Under the pieces are notes generated by a model. That model was not told where the DNA came from, ran no database searches, and saw only the letters and a list, made by a program, of their open reading frames with translations. A stretch of 64,000 nucleotides of DNA from Chitinophagales bacterium (lineage in GTDB: Bacteria; Bacteroidota; Bacteroidia; Chitinophagales; Saprospiraceae): assembly GCA_013299105.1 (NCBI GenBank), contig JAAFJY010000002.1, positions 399,814-463,813 of the forward strand. Reading direction: 5' to 3'. Made by a program: the position numbers and the translations under genes. Every line of letters begins with the position of its first letter. The stretch's first letter is position 1. Positions 9,351 through 19,325 of this stretch are shown one piece after another.

Positions 9351-9905
9351 ATGACCGAACGCATCAATTTACCTTTATCCGCCCTTGATGAAGCTTTTGT
9401 TCAAAAGCTCAAACGCCAGTATGGGGCACATACGCGTTTGGACATCCAGGTGGTCAACCTAGATGATGGTCCTGCCTTGGGGGAAGCCGGATTTTGGAAC
9501 ATCATTGATCAATTAGACTGGGAGGCTGATACCGATCAAGCCATGCTAGAACCCGCTATTGTTGCCTTGTCCAAACACCCGCTCGGCCATATCTACCAGT
9601 TTGAAGACCTAATGGCCGAAAAACTTAGGGCTTTGGATACCCCACAACATGCGGCAGCGGCTTATCCCGATCGCAAATACATTTCAGTTGATGGCTTTTT
9701 ATACCTGCGCGCAGCTGTGGTGGCGAGTGGCAATGCAGATTATCAGGAAATACTAGCACAACCTAATTTGCTTGATCCTGATGCTGATTTTGAAGCACTT
9801 TTGTCTTTGGCAGCAAAGGCTTATGAAAGAAAAACAGGCCAGGTTTTTGATTATTTTGCGCCGCTGAGTTATGAGACGTATGCAAATGAAGAGGCGTGGC
9901 AATGA
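9351..9905 (+). CDS. DUF4240-like protein
   Basis: 'FWNIIDQLDWEAD...LSKHPLGHIYQFEDLMAEKLRALDT...FLYLRAAVVASGNADYQEILAQPNLL' resembles the DUF4240 pattern. Confidence 0.6.
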   Translation: MTERINLPLSALDEAFVQKLKRQYGAHTRLDIQVVNLDDGPALGEAGFWNIIDQLDWEADTDQAMLEPAIVALSKHPLGHIYQFEDLMAEKLRALDTPQHAAAAYPDRKYISVDGFLYLRAAVVASGNADYQEILAQPNLLDPDADFEALLSLAAKAYERKTGQVFDYFAPLSYETYANEEAWQ

Positions 9906-10234
9906 AAAGACGAAAATCGAGTCACAGAAATGCTTTAGACAACAACAAAGAGCACCATCTTTATGAGTTTCATGATTTAGAACAAGATGAAACCTTTAAA
10001 TAGGGCATAAGTTCCGACCCTATTGGTGAGGATGGATTGAGCAAACGAATGAGAGTACAACTTGATTTGCTTAACCTTGCAGTAGGTTGGATTCGCTATA
10101 TTGGCAGAGTCTTGTTAATGGGTATCTCTGGCAGAAAAGCTGCTGAAGAGATTGAAGATGAGTACATGACTAATTTTGAGGCTAAACACGGTCGCTTGCC
10201 TCGAGGCAACAAAAAGAAAAACCGTAAAAACTAG
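9902..10234 (+). pseudogene. Small protein with in-frame amber stop (possible toxin/nuclease-like partner of the DUF4240 gene)
   Basis: ATG at 9902 overlaps the DUF4240 stop. The frame runs 'MKRRKSSHRNALDNNKEHHLYEFHDLEQDETFK*GISSDPIGEDGLSKRMRVQL...RLPRGNKKKNRKN' with TAG at 10001-10003, then open to 10234. Confidence 0.55.
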
Positions 10235-10276
10235 CGTTGGGTGCATCGGAATCCCAAAATCGAAGCCTGATTGTAG

Positions 10277-10493
10277 AGACAGGGCATGCCCTGTCTTCGC
10301 GAGATGCGAGGAAGGATTGTATTTATAGACAGAAACCTGCCCTAAATAACCTTGCTGAATTGGAAATATTGGTGTAGCAAAAATCATAACACGTTGGGGT
10401 ACATCATATATATAGATATTCAAGGTTTTTTTAGGGATATTGATTTTTTCTTTATTTTTTCTGATATTACCTTAGACAGGGCGTGCCCTGTCT
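10277..10493. repeat. Second copy of the RAYT upstream flank, bounded by palindromes (10277 and 10474)
   Basis: 'GACAGAAACCTGCCCTAAATAACCTTG...ATTGGAAATATTGGTGTAG.AAAAATCATAAC.CGTTGGG' is shared with 7120-7200 next to the RAYT gene. Confidence 0.88.
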
Positions 10494-10762
10494 CTACAAA
10501 CCCCGTTCTTGAATCAAATGCTGCGGATTTTGGAGGTTTGGTGCTAGCGGACCAGCCTAATCTAAATTTGCTCAAAAAAATCAACCCACCTTTACAAGAA
10601 TCTCGCTAAAGATTCGTTCCTAAAAATCGAAATTGGGCAAATAAACCCCAATTTTGCATCCCCTGATCTCTACCTGCCTTTTGTACCTGTAAATAATAGG
10701 TACATTGTGCAGCAAAGGAAACAGCCCCCTTCATCCCCCATTCAGGCAACACAAAAACCAAC

Positions 10763-12085
10763 ATGAGCGACATCGTCATCCAGGCGGAAGGCTTGAGTAA
10801 AAAATACCTCATTGGGCACCAGCAGGAGCGCGGCAGCACCACCTTTCGCGAAATGCTGACGGGTGGGGTCAAAAATACCCTGCAAAAAACCCGGCAATTG
10901 TTTGCGGGTGAACAAATCATGGAGGCCGACAGCGTGGAAGAATTCTGGGCCCTGCGCGACCTGGACTTTGAGATCAAACGTGGCGACCGCGTGGGCATCA
11001 TCGGGCGCAATGGTGCTGGCAAAAGCACCTTGCTCAAAATCCTAAGCCGCATCACTGAGCCTACCAAGGGCCAATTGCGCATTCGCGGGCGGGTGGCCAG
11101 CCTGCTGGAAGTAGGCACGGGGTTTCATGCCGAGTTGAGTGGCCGCGAAAACATCTTCCTCAATGGGGCCATTCTGGGCATGAGCCGCCAGGAAATCAAA
11201 TCCAAATTCGACGAGATCGTGGACTTTGCCGGGGTCGAAAAGTTCCTCGATACCCCCGTCAAGCGCTACTCATCGGGCATGTACGTGCGCCTGGCTTTTG
11301 CCGTAGCTGCCCACTTGGAGCCAGAGATTTTGATCGTGGATGAGGTCTTGGCGGTAGGGGATGCGGAGTTTCAAAAGAAGTGTTTGGGAAAGATGGAGGA
11401 GGTTAGTGCGAATGAGGGTCGGACTGTTTTGTTTGTTAGTCATAATATGGATGCGATTGAAGTTCTATGTAATAATGTGATTTGGCTAAAACAAGGTTTG
11501 ATCAATAAATCAGGTAACGCTTCTGAAGTCATTTCTGAGTACTTGAAAATAAATACAAGTGTATCGACTTATCAAGTTGATTGGTTGGATGAAGAAGCTC
11601 CAGGCTCTGAAGTTGTCAAATTAAAATCATGTAGCATAGTCGATTCAGAAAGAGTCGCAAAAAGGATGTTTTCTTCTGATGAAGAAATTGGGATTTGTTT
11701 TGACTATGAAGTTTTTAAGCCCAATAATATTATTTGGGCCGGGTTTAATATTTACAATGAAAAAAATATAAACGTTTTCGATTCTCATTCTTTTAATTTA
11801 GACGAATATATTAAGCCTCACTCGATAGGTGATCATCAGGTCATTGCATGGATTCCAAAAGAGTTACTGAATTTAGGATCTTATTCAGTCAGTATTGCGC
11901 TTTTTAATCACAACCTAGGGGTTATTCATTGCTATGTTAAAGAAGTATTGTTTTTTCAACTTTTCGATGGAGAGAATAGCATTTTTTTGAAGCATAAATT
12001 CGGAAGTAGTCTCCCCGGAATAGTTCGCCCAAATCTAGTATGGGAGATCAAACAACTCACAAGTTTAAAACAAAGGTACTCATGA
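10763..12085 (+). CDS. wzt: Polysaccharide ABC transporter ATP-binding protein (Wzt-like) with C-terminal extension
   Basis: Walker A 'GRNGAGKSTLLKILS', 'YSSGMYVRLAFAVAAHLEPEILIVDEVLAVGDAEFQKKC', plus a ~180-aa C-terminal domain. Confidence 0.93.
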   Translation: MSDIVIQAEGLSKKYLIGHQQERGSTTFREMLTGGVKNTLQKTRQLFAGEQIMEADSVEEFWALRDLDFEIKRGDRVGIIGRNGAGKSTLLKILSRITEPTKGQLRIRGRVASLLEVGTGFHAELSGRENIFLNGAILGMSRQEIKSKFDEIVDFAGVEKFLDTPVKRYSSGMYVRLAFAVAAHLEPEILIVDEVLAVGDAEFQKKCLGKMEEVSANEGRTVLFVSHNMDAIEVLCNNVIWLKQGLINKSGNASEVISEYLKINTSVSTYQVDWLDEEAPGSEVVKLKSCSIVDSERVAKRMFSSDEEIGICFDYEVFKPNNIIWAGFNIYNEKNINVFDSHSFNLDEYIKPHSIGDHQVIAWIPKELLNLGSYSVSIALFNHNLGVIHCYVKEVLFFQLFDGENSIFLKHKFGSSLPGIVRPNLVWEIKQLTSLKQRYS

Positions 12086-12939
12086 AAGAACTTAAAGTAA
12101 CTGGCGAGAGGCTGGTCACCAATAGTTATTTTGGTCATATTGGTATGTATGAACACTTGCATCGTTATGCTCTGGCTTTAGAGCTTGCAAGTGGGAAAGT
12201 AGTATTAGACATAGCTTCGGGGGAAGGATATGGGTCTAATTTGTTAGCGGGTGTTGCCTCAAAGGTGATTGGTGTTGATGTTTCTGAAGAAGCAATTATA
12301 CATGCCAATGAAAAATACAAAAAAGATAATTTAGAGTATCTACTTGGGAGTACAAGTGCTATCCCTTTACCTGATAGCTCTATTGATCTATATGTTAGTT
12401 TTGAAACGATTGAACACCATGATGAGCATCTTCAAATGATGATGGAAGCCAAAAGGGTCTTGAAACCAAATGGCATCTTGATATTATCTTCCCCGGAAAA
12501 AACTATTTACCAGAAAAGAGATCCAAGTAACCCTTTTCATATCAAAGAAATAACTTTAGAAGAATTGGAAACACTGATTTCTACTAATTTTAAATATCAT
12601 GAATCCTTTGCACAAAGAGTTTTTTTTGGCACAATGATCAACCCGATTCATAAAAAAATTAGCTCATTTGCTGAGTACGATGGTGGTTTTTATGAAATTA
12701 ATAAGATGATGAAAAAAGTTGAACTTTTCAACGAGCCGTTTTTCAATTTAATTGTAGCAAGTGATCAAGAATTAGATTTATCCAATTTTCCAGGTCATTC
12801 TGTTTTTAATGCTTATGACGTATATTTCAAAGAGATGAACACCATTAAACAAATGTATGAGCAGTCAAGCGCATATAAAATTGCTATGATATTAAGGAGG
12901 ATATACAGCCCTGTTAGAAATTTGTTCAGATTGTCATAA
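12082..12939 (+). CDS. Class I SAM-dependent methyltransferase
   Basis: 'VVLDIASGEGYGSNLLAG', 'SFETIEHHDEHLQMMMEAKRVLKPNGILILSSP'. ATG at 12082 overlaps the upstream stop. Confidence 0.88.
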   Translation: MKELKVTGERLVTNSYFGHIGMYEHLHRYALALELASGKVVLDIASGEGYGSNLLAGVASKVIGVDVSEEAIIHANEKYKKDNLEYLLGSTSAIPLPDSSIDLYVSFETIEHHDEHLQMMMEAKRVLKPNGILILSSPEKTIYQKRDPSNPFHIKEITLEELETLISTNFKYHESFAQRVFFGTMINPIHKKISSFAEYDGGFYEINKMMKKVELFNEPFFNLIVASDQELDLSNFPGHSVFNAYDVYFKEMNTIKQMYEQSSAYKIAMILRRIYSPVRNLFRLS

Positions 12940-12963
12940 TAAATTTTTGAATAAAAAGCATCC

Positions 12964-14076
12964 ATGACCAAACTAATCGCCTTCCATCTCCCCCAATACC
13001 ATCCTATCCCTGAAAATGACGAATGGTGGGGCAAAGGTTTTACCGAATGGACCAATGTGGGTAAGGCCAAACCTCTGTTCAAAGGTCATTATCAGCCTCA
13101 TTTGCCTGCTGATTTGGGCTTTTACGACCTACGTTTGCCTGAAGCCCGCCAGGCTCAGGCAGAACTGGCTCGTCAGTATGGTATTCATGGTTTTTGTTAT
13201 TATCATTACTGGTTTCAGGGGAAACGGCTTTTGGAAAAACCACTTGATGCTATTTTACAATCTAAGGAGCCTGATTTCCCTTTTATGTTGTGTTGGGCCA
13301 ACGAAAACTGGACCCGACGTTGGGATGGAGGAGATCAGATTGTGTTGATGAAGCAAGACTACTCTTCCGCGGATGCCCTAGCGCATATTCACATGCTGCT
13401 ACCTTTCTTTAGGAATGAGCGTTATATTCGGGTAAATGGCAAACCGTTTTTTGCCATTTATCGATCTCCGATCATAACTAATCTGGAAGAGTATATTCAC
13501 ATCTTCCGCACAGAAGCTCAAAAAGAAGGCATTGAATTGTACATTGCTAGGGTAGAAAGTCATGCTCAATTCGGAAAGGAGCATATGACTAATTTTGATG
13601 CAGGTATTGAGTTTCAACCTTTCGCGAAGACCTGGTCTGAGTTTCTAGAGTCTATGGATAGTACGCAAAGGCAGTTACCTGATCGTATCCGAAGAAAGCT
13701 TTTACACATTTCCGGGTTTTTTTCTAAGCTCAAAAAAAAATTCAGCTACGAGCGCTATGGTGATTATGTGGATTTTTTGATCAAAAACTATCAATATCAA
13801 CAAGAATATGTTTGTTACCCAGGCGCATCGCCCTCTTGGGATAACACTGCTCGAAGAGGCGATAACGCTTTTTTATTGAGAGGCAGTACACCGCAAAAAT
13901 TCCAGGAATGGCTTCAGTTTCACAAAGACAATTATCGACCTGCATCATCAGAAGAAAATTTTCTCTTTATCAATGCTTGGAATGAATGGGCCGAAGGCAA
14001 CCATTTGGAACCCTGCCAAAAATGGGGTTTGAAATACTTAGAGGCAGTGAAAGAAGTTTATGGTACCTCCAACTAA
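12964..14076 (+). CDS. WbsX-type glycosyltransferase/hydrolase-like protein (copy 1)
   Basis: 'LIAFHLPQYHPIPENDEWWGKGFTEWTNV' and 'FINAWNEWAEGNHLEP' are WbsX/GH99-like signatures. Confidence 0.9.
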   Translation: MTKLIAFHLPQYHPIPENDEWWGKGFTEWTNVGKAKPLFKGHYQPHLPADLGFYDLRLPEARQAQAELARQYGIHGFCYYHYWFQGKRLLEKPLDAILQSKEPDFPFMLCWANENWTRRWDGGDQIVLMKQDYSSADALAHIHMLLPFFRNERYIRVNGKPFFAIYRSPIITNLEEYIHIFRTEAQKEGIELYIARVESHAQFGKEHMTNFDAGIEFQPFAKTWSEFLESMDSTQRQLPDRIRRKLLHISGFFSKLKKKFSYERYGDYVDFLIKNYQYQQEYVCYPGASPSWDNTARRGDNAFLLRGSTPQKFQEWLQFHKDNYRPASSEENFLFINAWNEWAEGNHLEPCQKWGLKYLEAVKEVYGTSN

Positions 14077-14112
14077 TAATAAGGGAAACCTATAAAATCA
14101 CATTGTCCTAAT

Positions 14113-15237
14113 ATGACTAAACTAATCGCCTTCCACCTCCCTCAATACCACCCCATCCCCGAAAACGATGAATGGTGGGGCAAGGGCTTTACCGAATGGA
14201 CCAATGTTGCCAAGGCCAAACCGCTGTTCAAAGGCCATTACCAACCACATTTCCCTGCGGATTTGGGCTACTACGACCTGCGTTTGCCCGAAGCCCGCCA
14301 GGCCCAGGCGGATCTGGCTCGTCAATACGGTATTCATGGATTTTGTTATTACCATTATTGGTTTCAAGGCAAAAGGTTGTTGGAAAAGCCCCTTGATGCA
14401 ATCCTACAGACCAAAGAACCCGATTTTCCATTTATGCTGTGCTGGGCCAACGAAAATTGGACCCGTCGCTGGGATGGAGGGGATCAAATCATTTTGATGG
14501 AGCAAAACTATTCGACAGAAGATGCGCTTGCACATATTCAAATGCTTTTGCCATTTTTCAAAGACGAACGATACATTAAAATAGAAGGCAAGCCATTTTT
14601 TGCAATCTATCGCTCTCCAGTCATTCCTAATTTAGATGAATATTTGCAAGTTTTCAGAACTGAAGCAGCTAAAGAAGGATTGGAGTTGTATATCGCCAGG
14701 GTTGAAAGCCACCATCAAATCGGCGCAGCTTACATGCCTGGATTTGAGGCCGCAATCGAGTTTCAACCTTTCGCCCAACAGTGGATTGATTTTCTCAGTT
14801 CAAAAGATAGTTTGCATGGGAACCTCAAATACAAAGCCATGCGAAAAATCTTGCGCATGACCGGATTGTTTCCACAAGTATTGAAAAACCTGGCCTTCGA
14901 ATATTATAGCGATTATGTGGACTTTACTTTGAAAAGCTACCAATATCCTGGCGATTATGTAAAATTCCCAGGCGTTACACCAGCCTGGGACAATACCGCG
15001 AGAAGGGGCAACAATGCATTCCTGCTGAGAGAAAGCACCCCCGAAAAATTCAAAGAATGGTTGGTTTTCCACCGGGATCATTATCAACCAGCATCCAGCG
15101 AAGAAAACTTCCTTTTCATCAATGCCTGGAATGAGTGGGCCGAAGGCAATCACCTTGAGCCCGACCGCAAGTGGGGGCATGCCTATCTTGAGGCCGTAAA
15201 AGCTGTATTCAGCAATCAAAATCAGCAAGCTGAATGA
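14113..15237 (+). CDS. WbsX-type glycosyltransferase/hydrolase-like protein (copy 2)
   Basis: Paralogue of the preceding gene with a near-identical N-terminal region and conserved 'FINAWNEWAEGNHLEP'. Confidence 0.9.
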   Translation: MTKLIAFHLPQYHPIPENDEWWGKGFTEWTNVAKAKPLFKGHYQPHFPADLGYYDLRLPEARQAQADLARQYGIHGFCYYHYWFQGKRLLEKPLDAILQTKEPDFPFMLCWANENWTRRWDGGDQIILMEQNYSTEDALAHIQMLLPFFKDERYIKIEGKPFFAIYRSPVIPNLDEYLQVFRTEAAKEGLELYIARVESHHQIGAAYMPGFEAAIEFQPFAQQWIDFLSSKDSLHGNLKYKAMRKILRMTGLFPQVLKNLAFEYYSDYVDFTLKSYQYPGDYVKFPGVTPAWDNTARRGNNAFLLRESTPEKFKEWLVFHRDHYQPASSEENFLFINAWNEWAEGNHLEPDRKWGHAYLEAVKAVFSNQNQQAE

Positions 15238-16190
15238 GTACCAGTTCAGCACAAAAGCGGGCTGCAGTCATGGTAATTACGTACAATCAAGGCGCTTTTA
15301 TTGGTCAAACCCTGGACAGCATCCTGGCTCAAAAAGTTGAATTTCCTTGGGAGATTCTGATCGCCGATGATGGCTCCAGCGATGAAACCCGTGACATCAT
15401 CTTGGATTATCAACAGCGATTTCCTGCGCGCATCAAAGTTTTTTTGCGCGAAAAAAACCTGGGTACTTTTCGCAATACTGTGCGTTTGATCGAAGAAGCG
15501 GAGGCCGATTTTCTGGCCATTTGCGAAGGGGATGACTATTGGACGGATGAAAACAAACTGCAAAAACAGGTTGATTTCTTGTCCCAAAACCCTGATTTCG
15601 TAAGTTGCTGTCACAATGTGCTGCACTTGGAAGCATACAAAACGGAAGCGCCTTTTTCCCCCCGTTATCCAAGTGAAGGTGATAAGGTGTTTGAAGAAAA
15701 AGACTTTCTGGAGCGCTTGCCTTGGATCATTGCGGTATCGCTGGTGTTTCGCAATCCACGTCATTTCGACCCGCAATTCAGTGAAAAGATGCATTCCTTT
15801 TTGGAGGAAGGCACGATGCCCCTTGCCGATTGGCCTTACAATTTCATCCTAAGCAAACACGGTAAAACGCAATATTTTGACCAAATCATGGCGGTGTATC
15901 GCGTCCACGAAAAAGGGCTTTGGAGCAGCGCCAAGCAACATACCCAAACGCGGTGGAATTTTCAAATTCTCAATGCGATGGTGCGCTTGGAACACCAACC
16001 TTCTTTTATTCACCGGATTGAGGCCACCCGCGAAACTTTTTACTTGCCCTTGTTCCTGGGTTACTTGCGCGAAAGGCAATTAGGTCTGGCACTAGGTTTT
16101 TTGGCAAAACTTATTTTTCGGACTTCGTGGTCTTACAAAATGCGCAAAGCGAAACAAGTCCTGGATTTTTTTCGCAATAAGCAAACTTGA
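15234..16190 (+). CDS. Glycosyltransferase family 2
   Basis: 'AVMVITYNQGAFIGQTLDSILAQKVEFPWEILIADDGSSDET', 'AICEGDDYWTD'. Confidence 0.92.
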   Translation: MSTSSAQKRAAVMVITYNQGAFIGQTLDSILAQKVEFPWEILIADDGSSDETRDIILDYQQRFPARIKVFLREKNLGTFRNTVRLIEEAEADFLAICEGDDYWTDENKLQKQVDFLSQNPDFVSCCHNVLHLEAYKTEAPFSPRYPSEGDKVFEEKDFLERLPWIIAVSLVFRNPRHFDPQFSEKMHSFLEEGTMPLADWPYNFILSKHGKTQYFDQIMAVYRVHEKGLWSSAKQHTQTRWNFQILNAMVRLEHQPSFIHRIEATRETFYLPLFLGYLRERQLGLALGFLAKLIFRTSWSYKMRKAKQVLDFFRNKQT

Positions 16191-16201
16191 TTTTTACTAT
16201 T

Positions 16202-17299
16202 ATGAGCGAAAAACGCCCCGTCATCTTCTACCTCACCAAACCCAAAGACCTGGTCCGCGAGCGCCTGGGCTACCAGCGTGCCTGGGCCAAAATGGGCATT
16301 GAGGTCATTTGCATTGGTACGATGGGCTCGATTGGCGAAAACGTGCAAAAACTGGCTCCTGATCAGGAGCTCATCGGCATTTTACACCCCGAAATATGGC
16401 CAGGCGCGCCCCTGGACATGTGGGACCACGCCGTCCCTAGTTTGTGCCTACAAATTGATACCGAAGGCATCACCCAACGGCGCATTCGCATCTCGCGTTT
16501 GTTTGATGGGGCAGTGGTTTTTCACCCTGGTTATGATGTGATTTTCAGCAAAGCGGGCATCCGTCAGCCGATCTTGGTGCCCCATGCCGTGGAGCGCGAG
16601 CAGTTTGAGCTGCCGGAAATGGAACGCATTTATGACATTGGCTGGGTAGGCAGCACGGGAGCCGCAATTTTTGGGATGCGCCGCAAGATTTTGCCTTTGC
16701 TACAGGAGCGCTACAAGCTCAACGACCCTTTTAGGCGCTACAGCATGGACGAAATGGCCCGGATTTATTGCCAGTCCAAAATTGTGGTCAATATCAGCAA
16801 AGACCAATACCTCGAAGACGCCAACCTGCGTTGTTTTGAGGCGATGGCAGCCGGGGCCTTGCTGTTTACCTTTATGCCCAGCGAACTGACGGGCTTTGGG
16901 TTTCGCGAAGGAGAGCACTTCATCGGTTTCCATACGGTGGAAGAACTGATCGAAAAACTCGATTATTACCTGAGCCACGATGAGGAACGCGCTACTTTGG
17001 CTGCCAAAACCCGGACGCTTGCCTTGGCTGAACACACTTATGACAATCGGGCAAAAACCTTGCTTGCCATTTTTCAGTCCCAAAAACTGGTGGCAGAAGC
17101 CCGTGAATGGTCCCGAGAAAAACGCTTGTTGGAAGTGATCTTTTGGACCGCCCGCTTTGGCGAACTAGACCGCCCTTTTCGCCTGATGCGGCAATTACCC
17201 AGGGGGATATGGCGTTTAAAGGCATTCTTTTACATCGGTTGGAATTTTCTGAGCCAGACTCGGTACTGTTTTCGAGCTAATATAGATGAAAAATGGTAA
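16202..17299 (+). CDS. Glycosyltransferase (CgeB-like, glycosyl transferase 1_2 type)
   Basis: 'VNISKDQYLEDANLRCFEAMAAGALLFTFM' and 'HTVEELIEKLDYYLSHDEER'. ATG at 16202 preferred. Confidence 0.8.
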   Translation: MSEKRPVIFYLTKPKDLVRERLGYQRAWAKMGIEVICIGTMGSIGENVQKLAPDQELIGILHPEIWPGAPLDMWDHAVPSLCLQIDTEGITQRRIRISRLFDGAVVFHPGYDVIFSKAGIRQPILVPHAVEREQFELPEMERIYDIGWVGSTGAAIFGMRRKILPLLQERYKLNDPFRRYSMDEMARIYCQSKIVVNISKDQYLEDANLRCFEAMAAGALLFTFMPSELTGFGFREGEHFIGFHTVEELIEKLDYYLSHDEERATLAAKTRTLALAEHTYDNRAKTLLAIFQSQKLVAEAREWSREKRLLEVIFWTARFGELDRPFRLMRQLPRGIWRLKAFFYIGWNFLSQTRYCFRANIDEKW

Positions 17300-17377
17300 T
17301 TCTAAAGATAATTCTAAAAAAAATGAATTCATGGATGAGCATTTGATAATTGGCGGTGCAATGAAAATCAATTAAGA

Positions 17378-18193
17378 ATGATACTTTCGGTGGTCATTCC
17401 TACTTTTCATCGCACGGAAATGTTGCGAGCTTGCTTAGATCATCTACTGCCAGAAGTGCAGGGGATTGATCGAGGAAGCTATGAAGTGATTGTAGCTGAT
17501 GATGGTTATTTGCCGGATAGCAAAGCAATGATTGAACAATACCACCCTTGGGTAACCTGGGTCAAAGGACCTGCAAGGGGACCTGCTGCGAATCGCAATC
17601 ATGGAGCGGCTCTGGCAAAGACAAATTGGATTGTATTTACTGATGATGATTGCCTTCCTTCGAATGATTGGCTAAAAAACTTGATGATATTGATGCAAAA
17701 TCAGCACATTGATGTCATTGAAGGCTTGACCAAAGCGGATCGACCCCAACAATCATATGAAGAAGAATCCCCAATTAATTTGACAGGCAATCGACTATGG
17801 TCTTGTAATTTTGCTATCCGTAAATCTTTGTTTTTTGAACTGGAGGGTTTTGATGAAAGGTTTCCATTTCCAGCTATGGAAGATGTAGATTTTCACCACC
17901 GCCTAATAAATCATGGTGCTCAAATTGTATTTGATAAAGGAGTAATTGTCGTTCACCCGTGGAGAAAACGAGGAGGCCTAAAAAAGATCCATCAGGCTTA
18001 TGCCAGTCATCGCTATTTTTATCGAAAACATTTTCAAGACAAGAAATTAGTAACCTGGTACAGCCTGTTTAAAATGTTTGTGGGCTCTATTTTATTTGAC
18101 TTCCCACCTTTGAATAAATTGAACTGGGGGAGTTTGAAACATTATTTTTTAGGCATCTACTTTAGCTTTCGAATGCTATTCATGTGGATTTAA
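17378..18193 (+). CDS. Glycosyltransferase family 2
   Basis: 'LSVVIPTFHRTEMLRACLDHLL', 'GPAANRNHGAALAKTNWIVFTDDDC'. Confidence 0.92.
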   Translation: MILSVVIPTFHRTEMLRACLDHLLPEVQGIDRGSYEVIVADDGYLPDSKAMIEQYHPWVTWVKGPARGPAANRNHGAALAKTNWIVFTDDDCLPSNDWLKNLMILMQNQHIDVIEGLTKADRPQQSYEEESPINLTGNRLWSCNFAIRKSLFFELEGFDERFPFPAMEDVDFHHRLINHGAQIVFDKGVIVVHPWRKRGGLKKIHQAYASHRYFYRKHFQDKKLVTWYSLFKMFVGSILFDFPPLNKLNWGSLKHYFLGIYFSFRMLFMWI

Positions 18194-18203
18194 CCTTGAT
18201 CTT

Positions 18204-19325
18204 GTGAAGTTTTTGTTGGTATGCAATCAGGTTCCACCCATTATTGATGGGGTGGGCGATTATGTTGTAAATCTGAGTGCAACGCTAACCCTACTTGGGC
18301 ATGATGTGCAGATCATTTGCAGCGACCAAAAAGAAGTCAATTTGCAGAATAATATAAAGATTCATGCTTCCATTACCGACTGGAATAAAAAAGGCATGGA
18401 TCAGGTAGCGGAATTGATTCAATTTATCCAACCTGATTGGCTGATATTTAATTATGTACCTTATGCTTTTGATAAAAAAGGAATCCCATTTGGTTTGTCG
18501 AAAGGGCTTGCTTCATGGGGGAAAAGGACAAAATTACTGGTGATTTTCCATGAAGTCCGCATAAGGTGGGAATGGAATAACTGGAAATCCTGGTTGATAG
18601 CCAGCGCACAAGCTTGGATTGCGAAGCAACTGCATCAAATTGCTGACATGGGTTTTACCAGCATTGAATTTTATCAGAAACTATTACCGCAGCCAACTTA
18701 CCTGTTACCAATTGGATCAACGATTAAACCATGTCCAATCGATTTGCAAAAATTAGAAACATTGCGAACAAAATGGTTGTCAAAGGTAAAAGGACCTGTT
18801 ATACTTACAGTGGGCATCAGAAACATTGATAGGCTATACAAGGCATTTCAATTGATCCAAAAGCACATGCCGGAGGCTTGTTTGCTGGTGTGCGGGGCCG
18901 GTAAAGAGTTTAGGAGGCTTGATGGTGTGGTTTATACGGGGCGTTTAGACAGTGAAGATCTTTATCATGCACTTTATCTCGGTGATGTTTTAGTGGTATT
19001 TGACTATGTCTCAAAAAAAGGAGAAGGTGGAAGCTGCAACAAGAGTGGAGCTTTAGCAGCGGCATTTTCAACTGGAAAACCTGTTGTAGGAACCAAAGGA
19101 GACATGAATAACCATTTGTTGCAGCATGAGCATAATATCTGGTTAGTTGATTATCATTCTGAAGAACTTATTGCCAAAGACTTAGTCGATATTCTCGAAG
19201 ATGAAATATTGAACACCCAGTTAAGTGCAGGGGCAAAAAACTTGTATGATACCCAGTTGAATTGGACAGTTTTGGCAAATGAATTGGTCCATCAATTGAA
19301 TTCACCATCAAAGAAATCTAAATGA
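18204..19325 (+). CDS. Glycosyltransferase family 4
   Basis: 'CNQVPPIIDGVGDYVVNLSATLTLLGHDVQIIC', 'EACLLVCGAGKEF', 'AAFSTGKPVVGTKGD'. GTG start. Confidence 0.85.
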   Translation: MKFLLVCNQVPPIIDGVGDYVVNLSATLTLLGHDVQIICSDQKEVNLQNNIKIHASITDWNKKGMDQVAELIQFIQPDWLIFNYVPYAFDKKGIPFGLSKGLASWGKRTKLLVIFHEVRIRWEWNNWKSWLIASAQAWIAKQLHQIADMGFTSIEFYQKLLPQPTYLLPIGSTIKPCPIDLQKLETLRTKWLSKVKGPVILTVGIRNIDRLYKAFQLIQKHMPEACLLVCGAGKEFRRLDGVVYTGRLDSEDLYHALYLGDVLVVFDYVSKKGEGGSCNKSGALAAAFSTGKPVVGTKGDMNNHLLQHEHNIWLVDYHSEELIAKDLVDILEDEILNTQLSAGAKNLYDTQLNWTVLANELVHQLNSPSKKSK

